Assembly (NCBI RefSeq): GCF_013373865.1
Contig: NC_050471.1
Coordinates: 18,781,047 to 18,845,046 of the forward strand
DNA from: Monomorium pharaonis
Lineage: Eukaryota > Arthropoda > Insecta > Hymenoptera > Formicidae
Reading direction: 5' to 3'
Length of the DNA: 64,000 nucleotides
Position numbers and translations under genes: made by a program. The notes under the pieces were generated by a model, which was not told the DNA's origin, did no database searches, and saw only the letters and a program-made list of their open reading frames with translations. This document shows positions 45,526 to 55,884 of this stretch, one piece after another; position 1 is the stretch's first letter; the number at the start of each line of letters is the position of its first letter.

Positions 45526-46433
45526 CTTGGAGATGGCATGAACTTTCAAGGTTCTTAATACAACGTGAAATTTCTTGAATTTAGTTGATCGGATTATGTG
45601 ATCGTAAATATTTCACAGGAACTATTAATAGATGAGAAAAGAACCATGTTTAGGTGCATGTAACACTTTTTTGTTATATGTGCATTGAAAGTGGTTTCTT
45701 TTGTGTCACTTTTCTGTGGATAAAGTGATTAAAGAAAGTGATTTAAAAAAAGTGATTAAAGTATGCTTTACAGCAACATCGTGGCTGCGTTTAGAGAACG
45801 CGTTATTTGTACGATTATTATCTAACACTTCGAAGAAACATTTTTAGCGATGCTAAATTAATGATGATGTCATGGGTAAAGTAAAGTTATTACTAGCACT
45901 ATTAACATGCGCATCTAGTTTTCTTAATTACGACACTTTTTTGTTTATTAATCCAAAATTCGTGTATTACGTAAAATGCATTAATACTAATTTTAACTAT
46001 TTTTCTTATAAATTAAAGCTCATTCACTTTTCGCTAATTTTTTTTATTTTAATAAACATTATTCTTCTTTGAATGAGCTATGACTCATTTTATTGCCATT
46101 TCGCAGTTGTTGCTATCTCATAAGTTAAATATATGAATATTTAAATTTTAGACTTTTATTTGTGTGGTAAAGGTAGATAAAAGGTAAATATATTTATTTG
46201 AAACAAAGTTGTACATTATGTTAAGAAGTTGTATATAAAGTAGATAATATTTTGTTAAAATTTATATTTTTTTGTTACGTTGTAACATATAAAACATATT
46301 GTTACGTTGTAACTTTTATAAAAAGAAAGTTTGCAAGCTTGATACTATTAAATAAAAAACCGTTAAATAAAAAAAATAATGAACAGATTGCGAACAAATG
46401 GTTACGTTTTTGTTTTAGTATAGAAGAGTACAG
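45526..46433. other. AT-rich intron
   Basis: No gene recognised. A 66-codon + strand reading at 45872 is AT-driven and without known domain. Confidence 0.5.
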
Positions 46434-46614
46434 TCTGCGGAAACATTACCTCAAGAAAAAAAAAAAATTAACAGAAATAATAAAAGCAAAGCAGGTTTAA
46501 GCTCAGAGCAACAACGAATAGTAGCATCTGCAAAAGCACAATTCGAGAGAAGAGGCGGATTCGTCAGAATATTTCCAAGTCCGAAATCTTGGGAACTTTA
46601 TTCACAATATTTAG
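46434..46614 (+). CDS. TTLL5: TTLL5-type tubulin polyglutamylase, internal exon after the TTL core
   Basis: Encodes a Lys/Asn-rich start (SAETLPQEKKKINRNNKSKA), then GLSSEQQRIVASAKAQFERR and GGFVRIFPSPKSWELY. The RRGGFVRIFP...SW motif follows the catalytic core in TTLL5 relatives. The acceptor is TACAG before 46434 in phase 0, matching the end of exon 38353. The donor is GTAAGT at 46615, leaving one base (G) that joins AT of exon 54548 as Asp. An alternative acceptor (TATAG before 46424) would break the phase. No start codon or stop is expected here, so it is missed by a search for complete ORFs. Confidence 0.85.
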
Positions 46615-47486
46615 GTAAGTATAATTTTATTTGCAGTATTAAATTCAATCCATATAGCATAGAACTCAGTAAGCAAAATGGCATTGATATAAGATTATTA
46701 CAATACTATTTTATGACATGTAACGTTTTTTAATATGTGGTTGTTAACGTTATTTTTAAAAATATGAGTAAAACAGTATATTGTGTAACAAGTGTGGAAA
46801 GTCGACCATTTCTCACGAGTGCGGGGAGTGGACAGACGAGCCGAAGATGAGTTTTACATATTATTTTTTATTACAAATGCATAGAAATTAGCGGAGGTGA
46901 AAGCGGATTTAGGGAGGAAGACGGAGGATTTACAGAAGACTCTGCCACCTTCCTACAAGTGAAAGAAACATTAGTTTTGTATAAACAAATAAAAAAATTA
47001 TATTTAATACTAATATTTATTTTTATTTCATATATTCAAACATTTTTTTACAACTTTTGTGGCAAAAAATTTTTTGTAGTTTTTTTTTGCAATTTGCGAT
47101 CTTTGAACCCACATAGCACATGATATCATTAGAATATCCCGTACTCATACTGTGAACATACATACTGTATATAATGTACTGAGAATATTCTTATAATATC
47201 TTCTATAATATATCATTATTTGTATATATTATTAGAACAGACCTGTTATATCTAAATTAGTATATTAATTATTTCTCGTACATTCTTAGAATTTACTTTT
47301 GCAATCTAAATATCTTTTAATGTTTAAAGTTTATTTTTTGCGTTAAAAAATGTAACGTCATTAAAAATGACGAAATAATTTCTTTATTTTGATTACCGTA
47401 CTGTAAATATATATACCGTACATAACATATATACTGAGAATATTGTTATAAGATCTTCTATTTTATTTATATATATATATACCACA
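46615..47486 (+). other. TTLL5 intron
   Basis: No gene recognised. AT-rich; contains inverted-looking words around ATATCATTAGAATAT near 47120-47210. Confidence 0.45.
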
Positions 47487-47780
47487 TAGAAATGAAATCT
47501 CCAATAGACGTCCATTACACGTCTGCCATGGAAGTTTGAACTTCCAATAGACGTCCATTAGACGTCCAATATAGAGCCATTAGAAATCCACAGTTCCGCA
47601 TTGCGTACGTCTATTAGACCTCCATAAGACGTCGTTAAAGAAGTCTATTAGACGTTGTGTGGATTATTAATAGAGGCTTCACGGAACCTCGATGGATGAC
47701 TGACGGATGTTTTGTGGATCATTAATAGAGGCTTCATGGAGCCTCGATAGATGATTGACGAAATAAAAATTTAAAATAAT
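47487..47780. mobile_element. Second foldback family, one arm
   Basis: Starts CATAGAAATGAAATCTCCAA and runs parallel to 21302-21590 for about 290 bases, including the AT-rich trailing sequence AATAAAAATTTAAAATAA. The other arm is absent; element D begins right after. Confidence 0.7.
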
Positions 47781-47805
47781 TTTTTTTTTTATTATTTTTA
47801 TCAAA

Positions 47806-47814
47806 AATGGGCGG

Positions 47815-47848
<34 letters not shown>

Positions 47849-48273
47849 AAACCATTCTCTGCACCACATGGGTTTGGGACTTTCCACGCAAAACTTTGTG
47901 GTGTACAACTTTGCGGTGTACAAGTTTGCGATGTGCAAGTTTGCGGTGTACAACTTTGGGGTGTACAACTTTGCGGTGTACAACTTTTATGTGTTTAAAT
48001 GAACGGTGTACAATTTTACGGTGTACAACTTTACGGTGTATAACTTTGCGGTGTACAAATTTTACGTGTCCAATTGCACGGTTTACATTTTTATCGTGTT
48101 TAAATTGTAATTTGTCCAAAATTTATTTTTTCTGTGTACAAAATTACTGTGTCTAAAATTCTTGTGTCGAAATGAACCGTGTCCATTTGAAACGTGTACA
48201 TTATTTTGTGTCCATTTGCATCGTGTCCATTTGCACTGTGTCCAATTGTACTGTGTCCAAATGAAGGCCACTC
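47806..48273. mobile_element. Foldback element D, one arm with core
   Basis: GCGT microsatellite (47812-47848), then CCATTCTCTGCACCACATGG and GTTTGGGACTTTCC (core), then about 24 monomers of 15 bases such as GTGTACAACTTTGCG, grading into GTGTCCATTTGCACT toward the right end (47895-48260). Outer end GGCCACTC (GAGTGGCC inverted) matches the family. The monomer differs from A, B and C but keeps the GTGT start. It interrupts the Gypsy pol remnant that follows. Confidence 0.7.
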
Positions 48274-49910
48274 AAAAAAACAGGTTGTCGTTTGAACGTC
48301 CTGACGAGGAATCCCTCGAAGGTCGGCAATCGGGCGAGAAGTGGAAGCCTCGAGAGCCGAAGTCTTTTATGAAATCCGGATATTGTAGCACGGGTGCCGT
48401 CATCAACTTTTCTTTCAATGTATCGAACGCTATCTGCTGTTCGGTAGTCCAGACGAATTTTTTGGTTTTCTTAATTAGCTTCGTCATGGGTTTAGCAATT
48501 TTGGAAAAGTCGCTGATAAATTTTCGGTAGTAACCAACAAGTCCGATGAAGGATTGAATATCCTTGCGTGGTTTCGGGAAATCTTTTATGGCCTGCAATT
48601 TTCCGGGATCGGGTGCTATCCCGTCCTTAGAAATAATGTGGCCTAGGTAATTTACCTCTTTTCGTAGGAACTCGCACTTGTAGCTTTAGATTATCAGATT
48701 GTAGCTTTAGATTAGCTTTCTGTAGGCGTAGTAGCACTTCTTCTAAGCGCTTGTTATGCTCCTTTAGACTTGAGCCATATATTACAATGTCATCTAAATA
48801 TACGGGGCATCTAAGTCCTTGCATTCCAGTAAGCACTGAATTCATTAGCCTCTAGAATGTGGCTGGCGCGTTTTTAAGTCCGAACGGCATCCGATTGTAC
48901 TCGTAGTGTCCATACAGTGTCGAGAATGCTGTTTTCGGCTTATCTTGCTCGGTTATTGGTATCTGGTTGTACCCTGACGCTAGGTCTAGCGTCGTGAAAT
49001 ATTTGACGTTTCCTAATTGGTCCAATATTTCATTGATATTTGGCAGTGGGAATGAGTCGCCATTTGTCAGATCATTCAACTTCCGAAAATCGATTACTAT
49101 TCGGAGTCGTTTTCCAGACGGGTCAGCTTTTTTCGGCACAACTAGTAGGAGTGCGTTCCACTAGCTCGTACTAGTGCGGATAATGCCATTTTTCAGCATT
49201 TCCTTTATTTGTGTATTCACTTCCTCCTTATGTTTGGCGGGGAGGCGATACGGTCGCACGTTTACCGGCGCGGCGTCGGCTCGCGTGCTAATCTCGTGTT
49301 TCACCGTTGAGGTGCACGTTAGAAGTTCTCCGTTTAAATAAAATATATCCTGATATTTGTTGCATATCCTGTTGAGTGCCTGTCGTTCCTCTGGATTGAG
49401 ATGCTGTGTACGTAATAGTTGTCATATGCGTTCTCCGCGGGGAAGCTTTGTCTTGCAATCCGTTTCGGAAGTCACGACATAGACGTGTTACATGATATCT
49501 TCTTCGATATCTTCCACCGTAACGATCGGTGTGTTGATTTCCACTGGTTTATCCGTGGTGTTAATTATGCTTATTGGGCACATGTAGTTTTTTTGGCTCT
49601 ACCATGCATCTTCCAATATAGATGCCTGGCAAAGTTTCTTTGGCTCGGATTACTCCGGTTTTGTTTCGGTTCGTTACTGCACGAACGATGGTTTCACTGC
49701 GCGGTTTCAAAACAAATTTATTATATGGTTTAAGTCGCAGGGTGACGTTTTCTATGGTCACCGTTTTATTTTTATAATCGCATGATATATGCTGTTTGCG
49801 CAGGAAATCGAGGCTGATCCTCGATGTCCAGCTGCTCTCGACTCGTGACGTAGGTCCCTTGGCCTTAAATTGTAGTTGATTTCGTAAATGCACCTTCTTC
49901 CTGGCAGTCG
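48274..49910 (-). pseudogene. Ty3/Gypsy pol remnant (protease end and reverse transcriptase), gag missing
   Basis: Minus-strand pieces in order: SLDFLRKQHISCDYKNKTVT (49830; end of protease/linker), RLRIVIDFRKLNDLT and LDLASGYNQIPI (49139-48852), PVYLDDIVIYG (48790, catalytic YLDD), QSFIGLVGYYRKFISDFSKI and WTTEQQIAFDTLK (48598-48400). These are RT fingers, palm, thumb and tether. Breaks: stop and frame changes near 49870-49560, 49150, 48850 and 48620. The primer site at 49911-49929 lies directly before the protease end, so gag and most of protease have been deleted. RNase H and integrase are cut off by foldback D at 48273. Confidence 0.85.
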
Positions 49911-49929
49911 GATCTCACCGCTGCCACCA
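49911..49929 (-). promoter_or_regulatory. Primer binding site (tRNA-Leu type)
   Basis: Minus strand TGGTGGCAGCGGTGAGATC, three bases inside the LTR end. Confidence 0.75.
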
Positions 49930-49933
49930 ATTT

Positions 49934-50714
49934 TGTTGTACCTTGCGATGCAACAAAATGATTTTGCCGTACCTTGCAGTGCGACAAATAATCTTATTGT
50001 TCCTGTATCCTGTTCGTTGCTGCCTTAGGAGTAGGAACTCGCGAAAGGAGGCTTTCGTTGGCAGGGTCCTCGAGTCACCAACACACTTGTTATTAATAAT
50101 TAACAAACAAAGTATTTATTCTCTGTAGTTACAAAACAGTTCTTTACATTTGCGATCGGCGAAGGTGCCGTGTCGTTTTACTCAGAGGTGATAAGATACG
50201 GCGCGCGGCTCTGAGATAGCGCGCTGTATATTCGCTCGCTCGAGATGCGTTGTGACTAAGTCCCGAACTCTAAGTTCGTATGCTAATCTCACGGGCCGTA
50301 TGTATCGGCTTGATTGACTATCACTAATCCCGCGGCCCGCTGTCCGGCAGCGGCTTAAGTAGTAACGCGGATTTGGTATAATAGTGGGGCAATGGGGCCC
50401 TCCCCATGACCATATATGGTCATAACCTCGCGCATTCGGCGCGCGGGAAATATTCGCGAGCTTAGCAACAATTGCCAAAACGCAAATATGCATTTCCGGT
50501 GGCATGATCGTTGCTAAGCTGAACTTCGCTAAATTCCATGCGATGCCCGGTGCGTTGACCGGTGCGATGGTCGGCCGGCAGCGCACGAGGCATGTTATTT
50601 GACACCTCGCAATAAGAAGCCTTCCTTGGCAAGCTATTCTAATATCTTTTATATTTTAATTTTAACATTCTATATTATATTATATTATCGGTTGTGAGTG
50701 CTTTGCTCACAACA
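49934..50714 (-). repeat. 5' LTR of the minus-strand Gypsy remnant
   Basis: On the minus strand starts TGTTGTGAGCAAAGCACTCA and ends GGTACAACA, with AATAAA (50115-50120). The first bases form a hairpin (GTTGTGAG/CTCACAAC). Stretches such as GCCGACC, CCGGTCAACGCA and GAATATTTCCCGCGCGC are shared with the solo LTR at 56246-56898, so the two are related families. Confidence 0.7.
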
Positions 50715-50923
50715 GACCTTCTACTAAGACGTTATATGAATGTTTTACGTATATTCGGTATACGATCACAGTACATTCAGTATGAGAGTAGAATATTTGC
50801 ACAATATCCGGTGCTGTTTGGGAAAGGGCATGAAAAGGATGACTTTCGATGCGCATGTAATAAAAAATAATATTTTGAAACTGTAATGTAATATTTAAGA
50901 ATATTACGTTATGAAATAACAAT

Positions 50924-51478
50924 TGTTATGAGTGACACACTCATAACGATAAGGTGTCAGTAACACGATGACGTAAGTCGGTCAGCTGCAGTCAGCATCG
51001 AGCGCATCGCGCGAGGTTTCGCGCAATCCGCTCGACAATTAGCGCAATGCTCCTTAGACAGCACTTGCTGTCTAAGCAATAATTTGGAATACTGACCGAT
51101 TTACGCCCGCACGCAATCCTCCCCTTCTTTCGATCCAACTACCGAATTATCGGATATATAAACCGGCGAAAGAAGGTGAGGATCGGGTCAATTCGAAGTA
51201 GACAAACTAAGACTACACACGACACTCTGCTTTGCGGGGTCGTGTATCGCCGAGATAACTTATACTAAATATACAACCACGACACTCTGTCTTGCGGGGT
51301 CGTGGACAACAAGTTCCTAGACGCGACACTCTGCCTTGCGGGGTCGCGATCTAACTATTGTAACTGAATACAAGAATAAAAGTGTTCAAGACAAATAACG
51401 GTGTGTGTGACGAAATACCTTCCTCGCGAGATCTCTGGCAGCGATCCCAAAATCGTACTCACAACGAGGGGTACAACA
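50924..51478 (+). repeat. 5' LTR with three tandem hairpins
   Basis: TATATAAA at 51155-51162 lies between CCTTCTTTCG and its inverse CGAAAGAAGG. AATAAA is at 51375-51380. Between them are three 27-nt hairpins (51218-51244, 51278-51304, 51322-51348). U3 contains perfect palindromes: GTTATGAGTG/CACTCATAAC at the very start and TTAGACAGCA/TGCTGTCTAA at about 51054-51075. Ends GGTACAACA. Confidence 0.9.
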
Positions 51479-51479
51479 G

Positions 51480-51575
51480 TGGTGGCAGCGGTGGGATTTT
51501 GCACTGCCAAAAGGAGGACCACAACAGTGGTGGCAGCGGTGAGGATTTGCACTGCCAAAAGGAAGATCCAAGAGG
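51480..51575 (+). promoter_or_regulatory. Duplicated primer binding site
   Basis: TGGTGGCAGCGGTGGGAT at 51480-51497 is followed 48 bases later by TGGTGGCAGCGGTGAGGAT. The whole unit (ACAACAGTGG...GCACTGCCAAAAGGA) is in tandem, including the last six bases of the LTR. Confidence 0.8.
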
Positions 51576-51978
51576 AACCAAGCGTCACCGAGCAATCAGC
51601 TGTACAGGCCAGGAAGCCAGCCACGCCGGAGCGTACATAGCGCGTCAGCGATAAGAGTGAAACTCGAGACGACGCCGAGACCTACCGCGACAAGGCTCAG
51701 CTGATCGCCGCACCATGCAGCTCATCGTACTTATGTAAGTCCGACAAACATTAAATTGTAACGCGAAACAAGCGTAGGACGACATAAAACTGTAACACGA
51801 ATAGAGCAAAATATCGGTTGACCCCCGGTAACTGCAATTACCGTAAAAGAAATAGCTAGGATAGCTGCTGTAATTCAAAGGCATACGAATGCAAACGCAC
51901 TAGCGCAACGCGACATACGCGATATTACAAAATAAGCCGTAACGCGAACTCAGCACGCACGCTTATAACCAAACGTAA

Positions 51979-53412
51979 ATGTCCACCAAGCAAAACATTG
52001 ACAATATGGACACACGTTCATTAACGGGAACAGACGTAGCGGGACGGTCGACACGCTCTCCGTTACATGCGTCACCCCGCGTAATTCGAGAAGAACCCGA
52101 AAAAGAAGCACAAGAGCTTCAGGACTCACACGAGCAAAATGGAAATACACCGGCAACGCCACAAATAAATAGGCGACCGATATACCCCATGGAGAACATG
52201 CTCCATGAGTTATTAATTGAAATTCGCAAACTTCGTTCTCAACTTGGAAATCGAAACGAAGTCCACTCTCCGCCGAGGAAAATGGCCAGGAATACGCGAC
52301 GCCTTACTAGCCACACGCTAGATCCTTCACATGGGCGATCGTTCAGAGATTTACGGCACCAGCACGGATCACACATCCAATATTCAAGCTTAAAAGAAGC
52401 ACGAAATATAATCCCCGAGATTAATAAGACTTCGAGGGATTGGACAACTCAACATTATGAAACAATCGCAAAAGCGAGCGCAGAAGGAAAGGTCAAGAGA
52501 CCTAATCCACGAACCAATGGACACAAGAAAGAGGTCCAAACTGAATCTCAGCAGAATAATTATAAACCGACTCCCCAATGCGTAAAGTGTGGGAAAACTG
52601 GTCACAATGAACGAGAATGTCGAAACAGTCGACATGCCAAACAGTTTAAATTACCGAGACCGAAAGGACGCTCTCGCGTAAATACATTAAACGCATACTG
52701 CGATTACTGCAAAAAATCCGGACATGCCCGGAACAAATGCTGGAAATTACACGGGCACCCCAAAAAAGAAGGTGACCCTTGGCCCAAAGAAAGAGCCAAA
52801 GACAATAAAAAGGCTGAAGCTAAAAATAGCAAACATAAGAATAAAGAAATTAAAAAGTCAAAATGCTCGGAATCAGCGAATAGCAACAGCGATGAGAGTT
52901 CGAGCGATGACTTGAGTTCGGCGCACACAGCCGCAGCGTATCAAGTTACGCATGTAAAGCGAGACGCACACAAAGACAGCGGACTTGACTTACAATTAGT
53001 CACGCTTCCAATACGAGAGACCAAATCAGGAAAAATCGACGCGTTATTCGATTCCGGAGCCACACTCTCGTTGATAAAAGTAAAAAATTTAAAAGGCGAA
53101 ATCAAAATACGCCATGAAAAAATAGCTCTCGTCGGGATAACAGGCCACAAGGTCTACACAATAGGAAAAATACAGGCGACCATCGAGCTAGGCAAGCATA
53201 AGATAAAGCATCCAATGTACGTCGTAAAGGATGATATGCCATTAGAATATGATAAGACTCTCCGCCGCGGGAGATCTAAAAAACTAGACGCAAAATGGAC
53301 GGGACCCTACGTAATCACTGAGAAACACTCAGACGCAAATTATACAATAAAAAAGGGCAGGACGTCAACACGTGTACACACAAATAAACTAAAACCGTTC
53401 ATAGAAGCATAA
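51979..53412 (+). CDS. Fused gag-protease-integrase tail protein (477 aa)
   Basis: A single open frame. Gag packages element RNA; protease would mature it. Residues 1-195 are charged and without clear domain. Two CCHC zinc knuckles follow: CVKCGKTGHNEREC from residue 201 and CDYCKKSGHARNKC from 241. A Lys/Ser-rich linker leads to an aspartic protease start with LFDSGATLSLI (Asp358) and GITGHKVYTIG. At about residue 425 (MPLEYD, where relatives continue into the rest of protease and RT) the frame passes straight into KLDAKWTGPYVI and VHTNKLKPF, the integrase C-terminal domain. The deletion of the rest of pol is in frame. Start chosen as the first ATG of the frame. Other proteins for mobility must come from a relative. 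Confidence 0.9.
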   Translation: MSTKQNIDNMDTRSLTGTDVAGRSTRSPLHASPRVIREEPEKEAQELQDSHEQNGNTPATPQINRRPIYPMENMLHELLIEIRKLRSQLGNRNEVHSPPRKMARNTRRLTSHTLDPSHGRSFRDLRHQHGSHIQYSSLKEARNIIPEINKTSRDWTTQHYETIAKASAEGKVKRPNPRTNGHKKEVQTESQQNNYKPTPQCVKCGKTGHNERECRNSRHAKQFKLPRPKGRSRVNTLNAYCDYCKKSGHARNKCWKLHGHPKKEGDPWPKERAKDNKKAEAKNSKHKNKEIKKSKCSESANSNSDESSSDDLSSAHTAAAYQVTHVKRDAHKDSGLDLQLVTLPIRETKSGKIDALFDSGATLSLIKVKNLKGEIKIRHEKIALVGITGHKVYTIGKIQATIELGKHKIKHPMYVVKDDMPLEYDKTLRRGRSKKLDAKWTGPYVITEKHSDANYTIKKGRTSTRVHTNKLKPFIEA

Positions 53413-53724
53413 TGAAAAAGAAAGAAAGTAAAACCGAAACGAGGAGAATACCTCAAAAGAAGACAGAAACAAATTTTATAATAGGGCACCCAAAATTAAA
53501 CATTCTATTTTGCGCATAATTCGTCATTTAAGTCAAAAGAAAATTTTTTTTACGAAAGATTGTATATACGACATCCGACACCTTGTAATGTAATTATTGT
53601 AATTATTATTGTAATTATATATAGTTTATAAGCGTCGAAAAAACGAAAATTGTAAACAATCTGACGACGCGATATAACTATAAGCGAAAAAGCGAAAATT
53701 CAGAACCCTCATTTTCTTTTTATC

Positions 53725-53736
53725 AGGGGGGAGGGA
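53725..53736 (+). promoter_or_regulatory. Polypurine tract
   Basis: AGGGGGGAGGGA directly before the 3' LTR; primes plus-strand DNA synthesis in LTR elements. Confidence 0.85.
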
Positions 53737-54291
53737 TGTTATGAGTGACACACTCATAACGATAAGGTGTCAGTAACACGATGACGTAAGTCGGTCAGCT
53801 GCAGTCAGCATCGAGCGCATCGCGCGAGGTTTCGCGCAATCCGCTCGACAATTAGCGCAATGCTCCTTAGACAGCACTTGCTGTCTAAGCAATAATTTGG
53901 AATACTGACCGATTTACGCCCGCACGCAATTCTCCCCTTCTTTCGATCCAACTACCGAATTATCGGATATATAAACCGGCGAAAGAAGGTGAGGATCGGG
54001 TCAATTCGAAGTAGACAAACTAAGACTACACACGACACTCTGCTTTGCGGGGTCGTGTATCGCCGAGATAACTTATACTAAATATACAACCACGACACTC
54101 TGTCTTGCGGGGTCGTGGACAACAAGTTCCTAGACGCGACACTCTGCCTTGCGGGGTCGCGATCTAACTATTGTAACTGAATACAAGAATAAAAGTGTTC
54201 AAGACAAATAACGGTGTGTGTGACGAAATACCTTCCTCGCGAGATCTCTGGCAGCGATCCCAAAATCGTACTCACAACGAGGGGTACAACA
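53737..54291 (+). repeat. 3' LTR
   Basis: Same length as the 5' LTR and almost identical; hairpins at 54031-54057, 54091-54117 and 54135-54161. Confidence 0.93.
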
Positions 54292-54547
54292 CAATTCACA
54301 AAAACATTTATGAAATATTATGTCATAAAGTTCATGAAATCCACATAAAATCAATATTTTAAAAAATTGATTTAACTTTCCTGGCTTACTGAGAATACAA
54401 TATTATTTCAGCAATATTACAGAAACATTGCAAAATTGCTGCAACATTAGTAGAATATTCTGTGCTGGAAAATGTATGCAAAAAATATTAAGATAAAAGT
54501 AATATGCGAGTATATCTAACAATTGATTTATTTATTCTGTGTCTTAG

Positions 54548-54710
54548 ATCCAAGTACAGGTGCGCCAATGATATCGGATCCGCTTGGTCCAAGGAGATTG
54601 CCACAACATATTAATACCAATTACAATTTAATGTTGCATGAACAATTGTTTCCTACGGCTAATCGTGTTACTGGTTATATTATTCCGGAAGTAACAGACA
54701 GATTATCTAG
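54548..54710 (+). CDS. TTLL5: TTLL5-type tubulin polyglutamylase, internal exon
   Basis: Encodes (D)PSTGAPMISDPLGPRRLP, then INTNYNLMLHEQLFP and GYIIPEVTDRLS. The acceptor is GTCTTAG before 54548; its AT completes Asp with the G from exon 46614. The donor is GTATGC at 54711. I do not recognise a named domain, but position, phase and clean reading make it the next TTLL5 exon downstream of the RIFP motif. No further exon is recognised in 54711-64000, so the rest of the gene is probably beyond the window. Confidence 0.8.
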
Positions 54711-55880
54711 GTATGCATTATAACTTTTTATTTTGTATGATACTAACCAGAATTTGTCATTTTTGCATATACTTATTACGAAACTATTAACTAATTCTTA
54801 CAGATAATTAATCCTAGAACGTAAACTTCCTTTTTTTATCTCAAAATCGTAGATTACATTATCGTTTTTGTTGTAAAAAAAACGAGATTTATATAATACA
54901 ATATTGACTTCAGTCCAAAATGTTTGGGAAGGAAATAACTTGCGGTACATTTATAACCCATCGTGACGGGCCCAGTTTGAAGTAAAAAAAAATAAGTTTA
55001 CCGTTCTAGGGTTAAATAGGACAATTTTTTATGTGTAATGGTGCACGCGTAATTGTACCACATACGTCGAACAACCGACGCGTCGTCCATCGCGATGAAG
55101 AGGCGCTCTGCGCCCCATTTTAATCGAGCCACACGGTATACGCTCACACGACAAGCATAGCCGCGCAACGGCTAAGGGGCCGCGCAAGCGCACTACCACG
55201 CACCAAGCCTCGCGCACCCGGTCCCCGCATCGAAAAAGATTGAACGCCGACAAAAGGACGTCGCCTTAAAACAATGTGCGATTTGTTTCCCCCACTGCTT
55301 CCCCCGTTCTATCCTTCCTATGAAATTATTATTTTATTATAAAAAGACAGAAAATATTATATAGGCAACAGATTATTTACAATTTGATTAATTACTCTCT
55401 GGCGCGAGAGGATGATACAAAATAATTTGCACGCGGGTGCTGGATTTCGATACAAGAAATAATTCTTGAAAATAATATACGGTAGTCGCTTCGACATAAT
55501 ATCGAGCCGAATGATAGCACAGTGACTCGCTTAACTAAAGACGGATCCGGAAGGAAACAAAATCTGGATGGGATCCAGGCAGGAGCGGAACGGTTTTAAA
55601 TGATTTCTGGAACAAAACGGAAACGGGAATATTATTGTACACGGTAATCACGGGTTACGAATCAATCGAAATCTCTTATTTAGCGGTCCGTGGGGTCGGA
55701 GGCGGAAATCGCGACGGGCTCCGAACAGGCACGGATCGAAATTCAACGGCGGGAATTTACATCTGGTAAACGCAATTTTCGTGTTTCGGTCTGGTCGCAA
55801 CGGTTCGAAAAAGACGCGTCGCGGTCTAATTGCAACGGTACGAAATATACGCGTCGCGGTCTGATGTGGTCCGTACAGAA
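54711..55880 (+). other. Intron with GC-rich blocks of unknown origin
   Basis: 54711-55020 AT-rich. 55030-55270 and 55490-55880 are CpG-rich and look like LTR or leader fragments (for example GACGCGTCGCGGTCTAATTG repeated near 55812 and 55848) but have no partner in the window. Confidence 0.35.
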
Positions 55881-55884
55881 ATAC

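Larger units (their letters stand above)
50924..54291 (+). mobile_element. Young non-autonomous Ty3/Gypsy element with in-frame pol deletion
   Basis: Two 555-base LTRs (50924-51478 and 53737-54291) with, by eye, a single difference (CAATCCTCC against CAATTCTCC). Flanked by CAAT on both sides (50920-50923, 54292-54295). It has a tRNA-Leu primer site, one long ORF, and a polypurine tract AGGGGGGAGGGA (53725-53736). Total 3368 bases against a usual 5-7 kb: reverse transcriptase, RNase H and most integrase are missing. It sits in the TTLL5 intron before exon 54548. Confidence 0.93.

Noticed and set aside
50182..50586. 134-codon minus ORF in the Gypsy LTR
   Set aside because: Falls entirely inside an LTR with no domain; likely chance.
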